Made by a program: the position numbers and the translations under genes. Positions 12,036 through 23,500 of a DNA stretch of 64,000 bases are shown here, piece by piece. Under the pieces are notes generated by a model. The model was not told where the DNA came from, did not search any database, and worked only from the letters and a program-made list of their open reading frames with translations. The DNA is from Zarea fungicola (Eukaryota; Ascomycota; Sordariomycetes; Hypocreales; Cordycipitaceae). Location: assembly GCA_900169235.1 (NCBI GenBank), contig FWCC01000067.1:1-64000 (forward strand). The letters are read 5' to 3'. Within the stretch, counting starts at the first letter, position 1. Each line of letters begins with the position of its first letter.

Positions 12036-12576
12036 GGCAAACTGGCAGGCGGTGGGTGAGATTACGTTTATAATAACAGGCAAAGAAAAGTTTTAAGTCC
12101 AGCTACGAAAAAGAAAATTAAGATGCATTATTAGGTATAGCAAACATACTCTATGCCATCTTGGGACTTAATTCCGACCTAATGAAAATGGCCGTTCTCC
12201 AGAGAATATTTTCCCCCTTGATTTCCTTCGAGCCTTGCTGATACGTTGTCCACACTGTAAATTGCACATAACAGCGAAGAAAAGTTGATAAAATCCCTCG
12301 TCCACCAACATACCAAGGTATCTATCTGCCTTACCAACCCTTTCAACGAAAATGATGTTTCCATCTCTATTCATGGAGTATTACATCGTTTTATGCCCAG
12401 TCGGATGTCAACGTCCAGTTAGTCACGTTTCTCTGTTTTTGTTACTCAAAACATAATTATGTACCAATGTAATTACTATACACATCAAATCCTACCGTGA
12501 TAGCCGCCTAAATCATATGTATATGCTAATTCAAAAAATAAAAAAAAAGTCTTTTTTACCTTTCTTCCTTTCCCAT
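12036..12576. other. convergent intergenic region
   Basis: AT-rich 541-bp spacer between the 3' ends of the aldo-keto reductase and dioxygenase genes. It includes A-runs around 12535-12550 next to the dioxygenase stop. No gene seen. Confidence 0.5.
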
Positions 12577-13637
12577 TTAGAAATTATTCTGATTTGCATT
12601 TTGCATCAACATGGTTGACTCAGGCTTGTACTTGTTGGAGATTAGGTTCACGTTGAACTCGACATCGAGAATGGCACCGTTTGCCTCATTCTCCACGGGC
12701 TTAAACGTCAGAAGCAGATCCTCCTTGACAGCGCATGCCGTGTCCGTCTCCAGATACGGGTCGTCTTTGGGGTACAGCTGCGCCGTGACGCCGAGGTAGT
12801 CGTCGTGCGTCACCATCATGTGGATGTGCGCAGGGCGGTACGGGTGGCGACCCATGATGCGAAGCAGCTCCGCCGACGGGCCCGAGGTGTCGATGGCGTA
12901 CTCAGTGGGCTTGAGACAGTAGAACCAGAACTTGCCGTCCGCATCGGTACGGAACTTGCCGCGGAGGTTGTGGCGGGACTGGTTTTCGGGGTCGTGGGCA
13001 TCGTATTTGCCGTTGGTGCTGGCCTGCCACATGTCAAACACGGCGTTGGGGATGCCCTGGCCCGTCTCCAGGTCGCGGATGACACCGTGGAAGAGGGTGA
13101 GCTGGCCGTCTTTCGGCATGTCCTGGACGACGCTAGCGCCAAGATCACGGAAGGGAGTGTCGGGGGACCAAAAGGGTCCGAGGATGGTGGATGATGTGGG
13201 TGTCTTTCCATCAGCGGACACGACCTTGTGGTTGATCTCATCGACAAGGCTGAAGAATTTGTTAGTTTATTATATATATATATATACATATAAAAAGGCT
13301 GCTTATATGCTAGATCAGTAGGATGGTGGACGTACGACTCGATTCCAAGAATATCGCACACGCGCCATGTCTCGTTTCGGTTCTTCTGGTAGGCCTGGCC
13401 AAGAGAATTGATGTAGTTGACACCAAGAATCCACTCGTCCTGCTTGAGCTCAACCTCTCGGCAGAAATCATGCATATGGCGGATGAGGGAACCAAGAATC
13501 TCACGGTGTCGAGGCTTAGTCTCTGGGCTCATGAGGTCGATGACATGCTGTGTGAAGTTGGGGTCAAACTTGGATTCCTGATGGACGCCATTGGTGCCGT
13601 TGGTGCCGTTGGCACTGCTGGTTCCGTTGGCAGTCAT
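12577..13637 (-). CDS. intradiol ring-cleavage dioxygenase (catechol/hydroxyquinol 1,2-dioxygenase)
   Basis: The CDS is complement(join(12577..13249,13336..13637)), 324 aa. The 86-nt intron runs GTACGT...TTCAG and contains a TA repeat. The N-terminal part (about residues 25-110) corresponds to the dimerisation domain of fungal catechol and hydroxyquinol dioxygenases, and the C-terminal part to the intradiol fold. The expected Fe(III) ligands are present with family spacing: Y183 (NGKYDAHDP), Y218 (KPTEYAI), and H242 and H244 (RPAHIHMM). The enzyme would open catechol-type rings to muconate or maleylacetate derivatives in the cytosol, feeding the 3-oxoadipate route. Catechol versus hydroxyquinol preference cannot be read reliably from the sequence. 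The N-terminus is a low-complexity NGT repeat. Confidence 0.92.
13269..13286. repeat. (TA)n microsatellite inside the dioxygenase intron
   Basis: An uninterrupted AT/TA run of about 18 nt lies inside the single intron of the dioxygenase gene. It is likely length-polymorphic. Confidence 0.9.
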
Positions 13638-15614
13638 TATGTTGAAAAGGTGTGTTGTGTGGAATGGGGGCAGGAGAAAAATGAAAAACAGTTGAGGCTC
13701 TGTGACTATGCGAGTTTATGAAGAAGAAAATGAGAATGGTTCCGTAAGGGATGACTGAGCTAATGGCCAGCTAATAAATATAGACAAATGCATCTGCCAT
13801 TCTAAAAGCCGGCAGTGCGGAGGTCCGGAGGACGCGGGGCCGTGGATCAGCACTGAGCCGTAGCGGCAATTCGACACGGCAACAGGTCGCGGGTAAAACC
13901 TACACCCCACAGTCCCCCAGACGTGCCAAATCATGTCATGCCTAAAAATCAGCTGTAGTTCTTTGGCTGGCCGATGGTAATCACCCGAGTTCCGATTAGC
14001 AGCGTTGTTACTGTCGGCTATTCTTTCGGGATCCCGACATTTTGTCAAACGCGAAGTGGCGAGGACGACCCCGCCTAGCGAATGGTTTATAATTGATGCA
14101 ATTATTGAACCAAGAATTTTTGAGACCATGCTCGAAGCAGGAAACCTCTACACACGTCATCCATCATCATCAAACCATATTTCACGCTCAGACAGTTCTG
14201 CTCCGTGGTGATGCGAATGGATCCGGACACTACCAAGAACTTGTAATAAAAAACGCGATTACCCGCAATGCATGTATACAACAATGTACCGGGGACTGCA
14301 TGCTCACACGTATTTCAGATAATATGTGGTCAGACCTGACTGAAAATTGAGCGACCTTTGAGACAGAGTTACTGAGTGAGTTTAAGTAAGCCTCACGGAC
14401 TCCCAAAGTTTCCCTGTAAAGGATCTAGAAATAATTTTAATTGCTGCCTTATTCCTCTTTTCGACCCATTCATAAAATGCTGTTACTGAGTCCATCACCA
14501 ACTCATGCAAGATCCGCTCCGTGCAGCTATGGAGGCTGCTCCAAACGACTGGCCCGTTGTGATATAGGATTTGCATGCAGATTTCACGCTGAATTCATGT
14601 ACAAATTATTATTGAAATCTTCAGGCAAATCTAAAGTCACTACATCTCGTCCGGCTGCAAGGTTCAAGGCGAGGCGTTGACCTGATGCTAGCCGAAAATC
14701 TGGAACAAATTGTACGCAATACATACCCTGATGACCTTTGCCTTGTTCAGAGAATATTTCACTGTTTCTTTGATTTAATAATCTATTTATTTCTATAATT
14801 AGATAGTAACTAAAACCACTGGTGTAAATGCACAGTCTGCCTTGCAGTTTTTCGTCTCATTACTTCTTACCGTAGCAAATGGCACAATCCAAACGCCGCA
14901 AAAAGGAAAATATCAACATCCCGTGCTAGGGCGTATGCCATTCCTCGCACAGTATTCCTCAGATATATTTTATAAATAACTTCATGAGAATAACTTCCCC
15001 CAATTTTTGGATTGATCTGCCGCCAAGCAGAGCCGTCAGCTCCATACTTAGTTGCGGCTGAGAGCCACCCCCGGACTTCTACTCTTGCCGAGCGCTTGGC
15101 CGAACCATACAGTGGAACATATTCAGAAACAAGCACACGGGAGACTGGTCGCACTTTAATTTCGGGGTAACTTTTGGCCCTTTGCTTATTACTTGGCATA
15201 AAATATGAAGCACGTTGTACTTTAACTAAAGGCATCTCCTCCATTGTTTTGTAGTCTTGGCTAAGCATTAGGAACTCAGCCGTATTGGTGCTAACGCCTT
15301 GGCAAGGCTCATGGGGCTGAAGGGGATGTAGATGTGCCAGATACAGTCGATCAAGTCGATAAGGTTATTCTGAGCCTAATCATAACGCCTCACCATGTAA
15401 AGGGATTGTTTTGTTAGTAGTAGATTCGTTGTTGATGATGCAGAGCTTCTTGAGCCCGTCGAGCCTCATCAACAGGTATAAAATGAGGCGACTGCCCCCG
15501 GTGTTCTTCAATATTTCCTCTACCTCATCAAACTGCTTTGCAAACAATCAAGCCTCCTTAAAAAAATATTACAAACAAATACTCTTACGAATATCTACCC
15601 GTTTACCAGACATA
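13638..15614. other. intergenic region with one doubtful reading frame
   Basis: About 2 kb without a supportable gene. A 133-codon minus-strand frame at 14867-15268 has a basic, fairly ordinary amino-acid composition (MPLVKVQRASYFMPS) and could be a small gene or a remnant. It has no recognisable domain and no splice partner that I could find. The last 140 bp form the promoter and leader of the secreted peptide gene. Confidence 0.45.
15477..15484 (+). promoter_or_regulatory. TATA box of the secreted peptide gene
   Basis: TATAAAAT lies 131 bp upstream of the ATG at 15615 and is followed by a CT/A-rich leader. This is a strong match to the eukaryotic TATA consensus and consistent with an inducible secreted-protein gene. 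Confidence 0.6.
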
Positions 15615-16337
15615 ATGAAGTTCATCATTGCCATTTTCCTGTCCATGATGGCCCTCGTCTCGGCCGCCGCCATTGACTTTGACTTGGAAAATGTCAAGCG
15701 CGAGCTGGAAACTATCACCGCTCGTGAAAATGTTGAAATCTTCAGCAGCAATGAAAACGGAGAGCTTTCAAAGCTTATTATTGTTGTTGATGGTGTCATG
15801 GAGGGCACCCTCGTGGAGACTGAAGACCACGGCTGTAAGTAATGTCTCCATGATGATATAGCCATGCCGGCCGTCTGTAGTTATCACTCTTGTCCATTCT
15901 CCCAATGGTGCTCTGTTGAGATGTTCTGCTCAGCCTATATTGTCTGAGAATAAACGCTAATGGCAGTCAACAGTCAAGGCATTCGATGCCAACGGTCGGG
16001 AGATGAATGTTGATGATCTCATGGATGGCAATGACGATGATGGCAAGTCGGAGCAAAAACGGTGGATTCCCATCGCCCTCCGCATTGCACGCCTCCTCGC
16101 CCCTATCATCAAGCGCTGGGGTAAGCGCGCCTGGTCATTCTTCAACTGTGTCGGCATGAACTCGACCCTGCTCAACTGTGGTGACAAGGTACCGTGTAGT
16201 GATCCACGCTTCCTTTTTTGAAGAATATGCTAACAGTTTCTTGACAGATTTTGAAATGCGCGCAGGGCGGAAAGGCACCTTGGGAGTGCGCCTCGGCTCT
16301 TGCATGCCTGGGCAAGTCGGCCAAGAAGTGTATTTAA
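15615..16337 (+). CDS. small secreted cysteine-rich peptide precursor
   Basis: No family is recognised. The three-exon model join(15615..15834,15974..16188,16248..16337) gives 174 aa, with introns of 139 and 59 nt. Residues 1-19 form a clear signal peptide (MKFIIAIFLSMMALVSAAA). Residues 20-101 are acidic and look like a propeptide, ending in DGNDDDGKSEQKR with a KR pair at 102-103, a typical Kex2 site. The predicted mature part, about 71 aa, begins with a Trp-flanked amphipathic basic helix (residues 104-127; further KR pairs at 120-121 and 124-125). It ends in a domain with six cysteines at 132, 142, 149, 159, 165 and 173 (C-x9-C-x6-C-x9-C-x5-C-x7-C). Signal, acidic pro-part and cationic Cys-rich core is the layout of secreted antimicrobial or effector-type peptides. 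That role is inferred. Confidence 0.8.
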
Positions 16338-17140
16338 GTGGCATTGGTAACGATTTGTTGCGGAAAGGATCATGTTACTTAGGTTATATGGCTTGTTTCG
16401 GATTTTTCTATGCTGTTCATGATGGAAATATACAAGTGTTGAAGAGTTTTATTACGTGATTGCCTCTCTTGAAACATGTTATAGAGATAGTAGAGGTTTC
16501 AGTGCGCAGGGCAGTAGGGAAAGCAGGTGAGATATCAGTATTACAATCTTGTGTTATTTGATCAACCTTGAGCCAGTCGTTCTGCACTCCCACATGTCAC
16601 TATGCTCTAAATGTCATAATACTCTATCCTCCTATTTCTGTTATTCAAATAAATGTATAGATATATTCTTAATTAAAAAAAGATGCAGCATAGTCGATGC
16701 ACATGCAAATGATAGCTACATCTGACCTAACCTTATCGGGAGCCTGTAGCGGGGATTTTTTATCAATTTAGCAGGGAGCTTGCGGACCCTTCCTTACCTT
16801 GGCCACTCCATTTTTTCCATCTAAATATTGTTAGATCAGAGTCCAGAACACTGAGGGTCGAAAGAATCCATATAGGCGGTATTGCACAAAGACGGCATTG
16901 GCAAGAACCACCAAAGAGGCGGCTCACACAAAGTAAGTAGTGAGAAGGGCGGAAAATGCACACATTTAGGAGCCCAACCAACATCGTGGAGATTTGAATA
17001 CATTTACTGCCACCAGCCTATTTTCAAGCCACCAAAAACCGATTGATTGTTTATCCATCCGGATTTAAACCCCCAGAACCATCAGACACTAAATCTAATC
17101 CCGATCCTTGGCGCATCCCATCTTCTACCTGTCCACACCA
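16338..17140. other. intergenic region
   Basis: About 800 bp covering the 3' flank of the peptide gene (AT-rich to about 16690) and the leader of the methyltransferase gene. No other gene or RNA is seen. Confidence 0.5.
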
Positions 17141-18236
17141 ATGGCCGCCTCACCGTCTCACTCACCACCATTTGGTGCCATCCACATCAGCGAAGATCTC
17201 ACGCCATTGCCTCAGCTGAAGCCCGCCGGCAATATTGACGTTACCTTTGACGGCCAGCTATCCCGGCCACTTCGGTTGCGAGAGGACCTGCGCACGGGAT
17301 GTGGCGGCCAGACATGGCCCGCCGGCATTGTTCTGGGCAAGCACATGCTCCGTTACCACCGTAATGAGTTGCAGGATGCCAGGATGTGAGTTTTTTTTTT
17401 TTCCCTCCGTGGACGGAGAGGGAGGCAACAGTGCCATCTTGACTCAGTACAAGAGTAATGAGTCCCGTGTTTTCAAACGTCACCCCGCAAACAATTCACA
17501 GAAAGAGAGAAGTTGGGGAACCAAAAGGAAAGAGAAAAAAACGAGGAGAAATTACTGACTATGGCTCCCAAATTTGTAGACTGGAACTTGGTGCTGGTGG
17601 CGGTCTTGTTGGCCTTGCCGTCGCGCTCGGATGTGGCGTCGAGAGCCGCCTCATGCTGACAGACCAAGACGAGATGTTTGAGCTAATGAAGCACAATATT
17701 GGTCTAAACAACGTTGAAGACAAGGCTACTGCGTCTATTCTAAACTGGTAAGGACTCATCCCGTCCCTATTTACCTCAAAAGACATTGTCGACCAATGAG
17801 AACGAGGGAAGATACATGGCCATGCTTTTCCCGCATCTCGTCTTCCTTCATTCTGCTAACCGGTATCCGCAGGGGAGAGCCTTTACCCCAAGAGGTTGTC
17901 GACTACAAGCCCAATGTGATACTGGCTGGCGAATGCGTCTACTTTGAGCCCGCTTTCCCACTGCTCATGCAGACCCTCAAGGACTTGATTGCCCTCAACC
18001 CAGACGCCGTTATCTACTTTTGCTTCAAGAAGCGTCGCCGCGCCGACATGCAGTTTGTCAAGATGGCCAAAAAGGCATTTACGGTCGAGGAAATTTTCGA
18101 CGAGGACCGGCCAGTCTTTTCTCGGGAGTCATTGTTCCTCTTCGCTTTTACCGCAAAGCGGAATAAAGGAGTCGCGCCTCAGTCCAAGAAACCCGCCGAG
18201 GTGAGCACGACGACGACGCCGCCGCCGACATCGTGA
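17141..18236 (+). CDS. EFM6: EFM6-like protein-lysine N-methyltransferase
   Basis: The CDS is join(17141..17385,17580..17747,17873..18236), 258 aa, with introns of 194 and 125 nt. Start is at 17141 (MAASPSHSPP). The protein has the layout of family-16 (METTL21-like) methyltransferases. It begins with an IHISEDLTPLPQL block and a W.AG motif (GGQTWPAGIVLGKHM). The SAM-binding motif I follows at about residues 83-91 (LELGAGGGL), created exactly by the first splice junction, then the acidic LTDQDE motif and a GECVYFEPAFP motif near the active site. Yeast Efm6 methylates a lysine of elongation factor eEF1A. The IHISED..PLPQ start is what points to Efm6 rather than a related paralogue. The tail (about 30 aa) is Lys/Thr/Pro-rich and unstructured. 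Confidence 0.85.
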
Positions 18237-19545
18237 TGGCCCTCCATCACGATCAGTAGCAGCTTTTTTTGGTTCCTTGACGCGCCCCATTTTATCTTTC
18301 GTCCTTTGTAGGCTTCCAACCCGACAATTAAACGACATGCAAGCCGTTTAATTTAGCCACGGTCAGCCTCTTGGGTACTTGGGTGGTGGTTTCGGGGAAC
18401 CTGGGCGAGACTTGGGGGGTTGTCATCGAGCTTTCCTGCAAACTGCCCCCGCAATCGACTCCAAAGGCAGGTAAGATATGTCGGTTCCGTTGTGGACAGC
18501 CGAGGCAATAGTATCCCGCATATTCATGCCGTGGGTGAGGTGCTGGGAGGGGAGCGGGCTTGCATGACCAAGACAAAGGATGGAATCTGAATGCTGACAT
18601 GCGCCACGTGCTGTATTGCCAACTCTCTTTTCCAGTTTCTATCCGCCCGATACCCTTGTCTCACCATTTTTAGCGGTAGTTTTTTAGTCAGTCGGCTGGC
18701 CATCCCCGGTGTGCATAGGCATTTTAATCTCAGACAAGCATCCCGTCGAGAGCCATTTTAAACGAGGAAACGACACGAATTTCCATGATACCAAAGAAGT
18801 ACAGGCATTATTTGATAGACAACTGGCCTCGGACAGTCGCATAAAATATATTTACATGACAAAACCTTGGTACTAAATTTTAACTGGACGCCAGTTTCTT
18901 TCAAGGCACAAAGCATGGTAATCAACCGTCCAAAACCCAATTCCCCTACCTTATTTGGTGACCCCCGTCGCTACATCGGACGTCTGGCACATGGCATCTC
19001 AACTCGGGCTCCCACTTCCCTAGCCTCGCAGCCTGGGTCGTGCACTTTGAAGCTTCTAAATATTGCTGCGGCGCAGCGCTCGTCCGCGGCGATTTTTTTC
19101 GATTTTTTTTTGGACCTAAAAATGAAGCCCGCGCCACCCCGCGACCGTACTGAAGTCACAACACGGAATTAAAAATCTGACACGCAGCCCCAATTCGCCA
19201 AGCCCTGCGTCTACTGGGTCGGAATTGCAGGGAAATAGTACCAAGTTAGGAAGTGAGTAGCGCATCGGTCTTCATCCAAGTTACCTATATCAAAATTACA
19301 ACAATGCGTGGAGAGACAAGGAGTTCAGGGAGTTTCCGTATAATATGAGCCCCAGCTGATACAGTACGCACCGACGCTCTTTACAGGGGATCAGGAAAGG
19401 GCTAAGAACTTTAAATGTTGGTTAAAATAGGACAATATATTGTTTACTTACCCCCATTGTCCACCGTTCCCGTACTCTATTCTCTCTACACATTTATGTA
19501 ACTCATTGTCGACCTTGATTCGCCCGGTCTTTGCCTCTTGTTCAA
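18237..19545. other. intergenic region
   Basis: About 1.3 kb with no supportable gene. Short frames at 18867-19172 (+) and 18946-19159 (-) overlap each other and lack any domain-like pattern. The last 100 bp look like a 5' leader for the gene at 19546. Confidence 0.5.
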
Positions 19546-20595
19546 ATGACGCGCTACAGTGGCAGAGCTGCACCGACACCCTCATTCACCCTCTTCAACC
19601 AGCTCCCCTGTGAGCTCCGACTGAAGATCTGGGAGGACTCGCTCCCCGACTCCGAGAGCAATGCCGTCTACTTCTTCCGCGACTGGAAATGGAAGCCAAA
19701 CGTCCCGACAAGCAACAGCACCACGCCCTCGCCAATGATGGAAACTGATGATGAGCTGGACGAGGAGGATATTGTCAACCCACACGTGCCCATCTACCTG
19801 CCGCACGTGCTCGTCAGCCGGGAAGCTCGCGCCGTGGCTCTTCGATGGGCTGCGTCCGCCGAGCACGGCGGAGGTGGCGGCGGCATGACGCTGCAGATAC
19901 ACGACCGGGCCTGGGACGAGGACTACGACGCCGGCGGGCGCATCGTCGTGCGTCCATGGCAGCCCGCGCAGGACGCCGTGTACGTCGGCAGCGACAAGTG
20001 GTCCGAGTTTTGCGAGCGGCCCTGCACGTTCCCCTTTAACGGGCAGGCGGCCGTCCTGTACGGCACCGTCGACTGCGGCTACGGCGCCGCCACCAGCACC
20101 AGCACCACCACGAGCTCGGCGTCGTCGCCGTCGTGGAGCGTCTACAGCCGGCCGAGCCCGCGCGGCGTCGAGATCCGCGCGCTGGCCGTGCCCGCGGCGG
20201 AAGTCCGCGGGCGGGACCTCGCGGGCCTGCTGCACTGCCTGCCGAACCTGGAGAGGCTGCAGCTCGTGTACGGCCCGCTGCCGCAGCCGCACGAGCGTGA
20301 GGAGGAGGCAATTGTGCCCCGGCGCTGGACGCTCGAGGACGCGCACGCGAGAGCCGAGGGCGTGCGGCCATACTATTACACGGACGCGCCGAGGGGCGGC
20401 GGGCGGTATGCCCCCCGCGAGGGCGAGGAGCCGCTCGTTGGGGTCTCGCTGCTGCAGCACATGGAGGGCGTGGAGAGGATGTTGCTGAGTGAGGTCAAGC
20501 GGTGCGAGGTGGAGAGCGAGGCGCGCGATGCCGTCGAGCAAAATGATAGTCTGCCTTTTATGCTGGAAGCCGTTGTGCTCACTCGCGGACTTTAA
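19546..20595 (+). CDS. 2EXR-domain protein
   Basis: A single exon of 349 aa. The frame opens earlier at a TTG, but the first ATG is at 19546 (MTRYSGRAAP). Residues 13-30 (SFTLFNQLPCELRLKIWE) match the start of the 2EXR domain, common in Pezizomycotina proteins of unknown function (F/P.L..LP.ELR..IW). VSREARAVALRW further on matches its second conserved block. The middle contains Gly and Ser/Thr low-complexity stretches. Third positions are extremely GC-rich, so long antisense frames appear on the other strand; these are shadows. Function unknown. Confidence 0.8.
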   Translation: MTRYSGRAAPTPSFTLFNQLPCELRLKIWEDSLPDSESNAVYFFRDWKWKPNVPTSNSTTPSPMMETDDELDEEDIVNPHVPIYLPHVLVSREARAVALRWAASAEHGGGGGGMTLQIHDRAWDEDYDAGGRIVVRPWQPAQDAVYVGSDKWSEFCERPCTFPFNGQAAVLYGTVDCGYGAATSTSTTTSSASSPSWSVYSRPSPRGVEIRALAVPAAEVRGRDLAGLLHCLPNLERLQLVYGPLPQPHEREEEAIVPRRWTLEDAHARAEGVRPYYYTDAPRGGGRYAPREGEEPLVGVSLLQHMEGVERMLLSEVKRCEVESEARDAVEQNDSLPFMLEAVVLTRGL

Positions 20596-23500
20596 CTGGC
20601 GTCTCCCTTTTTTTCCTGATTACTCTCTTATGCCTTTTCTTCTCTCTTCATTTTTTAACAACATTATTTTTTTTATTAGCGGGAAGGGATAATCTCTACT
20701 TTCACATAACAAGATAGGCCCGACGACATGTAAATATTTGGCCAAGGTCTGCGGTGTAATAATTAGCATACGAGGTTGAACAGGGTGGACTGTGTACATA
20801 GCTTCATCACATATTTCAAACAAAAACGTACAAAATTGCAATAATCGCATTAACAGCCATGAGCTAAAGGTTACAATACGATTCACTCATGCACATGATG
20901 TGGACGACAATCCCTATTCTTGCCAACCAAACGCCGACACATGTCAATTGGGTCGCACATCAATACACTTCCTGGCATATTGCATAAAAAAAATACTTCT
21001 TTCACTGTTGCGGTAGAGCAACCCAGCACAGCAACATGCGTTATTCTCATTAACGGATTTCACAATTGCCGAAGAAAGTATATATTAACTTGCCAACCAA
21101 TGCATACTTCAGCTGCACCGTTTTTGTCATCAACTCTACATCCAGGCACTTGAAGTCATGGTGGGTGCGCCACAACAGCTTCTTTTAGTAAAGAGTTGCA
21201 TCGTATACTTTCCCGGGCAATTGTTTAACTGCCGCTGGCTATTGGATACTTCCAAGGGTGGAGGAGCCAGCAAATACAATCAATCATGGGCTCGTGATGA
21301 CATCCAAACCCGGACCGGGGGTCGGCCCCGGCTATCGGGTTTCGTTTAAATGCCCGCTAATAACGCTGGACATTGGATGGTGCTTGAAAACTGCCTAACC
21401 CGCTAACCCGCGGTTTGCCACATGGCATGGATTAGGTTATCTTTCTTCCTTTATGCACTTGTCAGCATTTAAAAAGTCGCACTCGGTGACTGGTAAGTTA
21501 AATCGAGGCTTTGGGATTGGCTGTGAGTCTCTGTGGGAGTGGAGGGGAATGGAATATTGATTTCCTAATCTGGAGTACCATGCCCGAGCCTTGGCAGTTC
21601 AGCTGAACTAACCTAGTGTGCTGACAAGGACAAGTTCCGACGATGGCGGCATATTCCTAATTCAGTATTACACACAAATTTGAATCGATTTATGAATGAG
21701 CTTTGAAATACGAGGTGGGCTTGCAGACTCTGGGGTGACACCACTGCTGTAAACGTGGTAGATTTGGAGAACATTGCTTTTACTGCAGGTGCTTGCTATG
21801 GACATGATAGTAAGTCATGCAACAGACGTGGAGAGACCTCAGACAAGAGCTGCACTGTTTAAAGCTTGTCTCATGTTACAACGCAAGAAGGTCCATGGGG
21901 AATGTGAGACAATAGGCCAGGCTCTGGATATACGATCTACAACAAATAATAGCTGTATCACTTATCATTTAATGTGGCGTTTGCACCAGGCGCTGATGCA
22001 GATGCAGGGCAAGACATGGCTATGTAGTGTTGGAATGGCTTCACTTCTCTTACATTATCCGTTTTTTTTTTCTATCCAGGAGAGAAAACATTGCTGGTAT
22101 TAAATAAAGAAATTCAAAACACCGGAATGTATAGTCAACGCCAACCGAAGCAGCGCTGTGCTTGGCAGACAGGGCGGCCAGTGTGGTCTGTTTACAACAT
22201 TGTAACCTAGTCTCCTCGGCTGCCGATGAATGAGCCGGTCTTTGAGAGATTTTAATTAATGTGCGACTGCTGCACCAGCAGTCTTACAAAAAGGAAGCAC
22301 CCCCCAAAAAAAAGGAAACACGTGTACATGGTGATACGGGCAGAATAGTGAGACATGCTTGCCAGAGAGGTCAAAGTCACACCTGCATAGATTCCTTCTG
22401 CTAGCAAAGCAAATGTCTTTCATGCAGGGCGCAACTATTTAATTGACAGCGCCACGAGGTAATCAGAGTCAAAGTCCTTCTGTGTTGTGGAAATTGTCAC
22501 TGTTGGAGGCTTCCATCTATACATACTACCAGGTTTTGGAAGTTTATCGTCTGCATAGCCACGGGTGGGTGGATTGTGTAATTCATTCATCCTCTACCTG
22601 TTGAATGAAGCACATCGCGAATCTAGCATCAACTTTTTGTTTTCATGCAAATGATTGGGAGAGCTGGCTCCGCCTGGCAAGGACGGAGCCGAAACTCGCA
22701 GGTTACGAGAATTGAGATTTTGCAACAAGTCAGAGACTCCGAATGTAGCTATAGTTTTTTATCCGAGTATAAGTGATGATGCTCTAGCCATTGAAAAATT
22801 TATTCAAGGTAAAACTTCGTCGAGCGCGTTCGCGACCAGTTCCCGCGCAAAGCCACACACCAGCCTCTTGCCTCTCTTGAGACGGTCTCAAACTCATCCC
22901 CAGTGTCTCTATGATGAGTTCGTCTTCTCAGCCGCTGGGGGCCCTTATCTTAAACGAGTCTCAAATTGACGATCACGGTCGAGGCCGGGATACGCAGCCT
23001 ATGCACTTTCATCTCTTCGTTGTACAAGTTTCGGATGTACGTCCAGTACTTGCTTTCTTCAACATGCACGGGTCCGACCAGCATCCAGTTAAGGTAACAT
23101 GAAAGGAAGGCAGACAGCCGCTTGAAACGAACAGAAGATCGCAAGACACCACCAAGGCTGAGGGTAGCGTTGTCGCAATGACTGTGATAGCCGTCGTGTA
23201 TCACCTGTCCAAGGCGCATGGGCGAGCAGGTGTTTACTGATACCAAGTGCTCCTATTCTATCATGTATATTTTGTTTATTATCTGAAGCACAAGTTGATG
23301 GGAATGCGCGTGGCTACTGCGACGGCGTTGCACAAGGGGGTGTTCGGAGAGGAGTGGCAGGGCATCACAACAAGCTCTGATTCTGAGACGAGTTGAGGAG
23401 CATGAATTCTCGAGGTAAATCTAATTATTGACGGTGTGAATGACGTTGTAGAATAAATGGTGCGCGCTGAAAATCTCTGGACGGCATGTCGTGGATGGCC

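Noticed and set aside
11469..12083. Long minus-strand frame across the aldo-keto reductase
   Set aside because: It is antisense to a clearly coding GC-rich exon, its composition is biased to Arg/Val/Leu, and it has no motif. It is a codon-bias shadow.
19582..20541. 319-codon minus-strand frame opposite the 2EXR gene
   Set aside because: Shadow of the very GC-rich exon. The plus strand has the conserved 2EXR start and a proper ATG.
22655..23246. Two opposite frames of about 100 codons in the large gene-free region
   Set aside because: Neither has a domain-like pattern, and they overlap each other on opposite strands without splice support.
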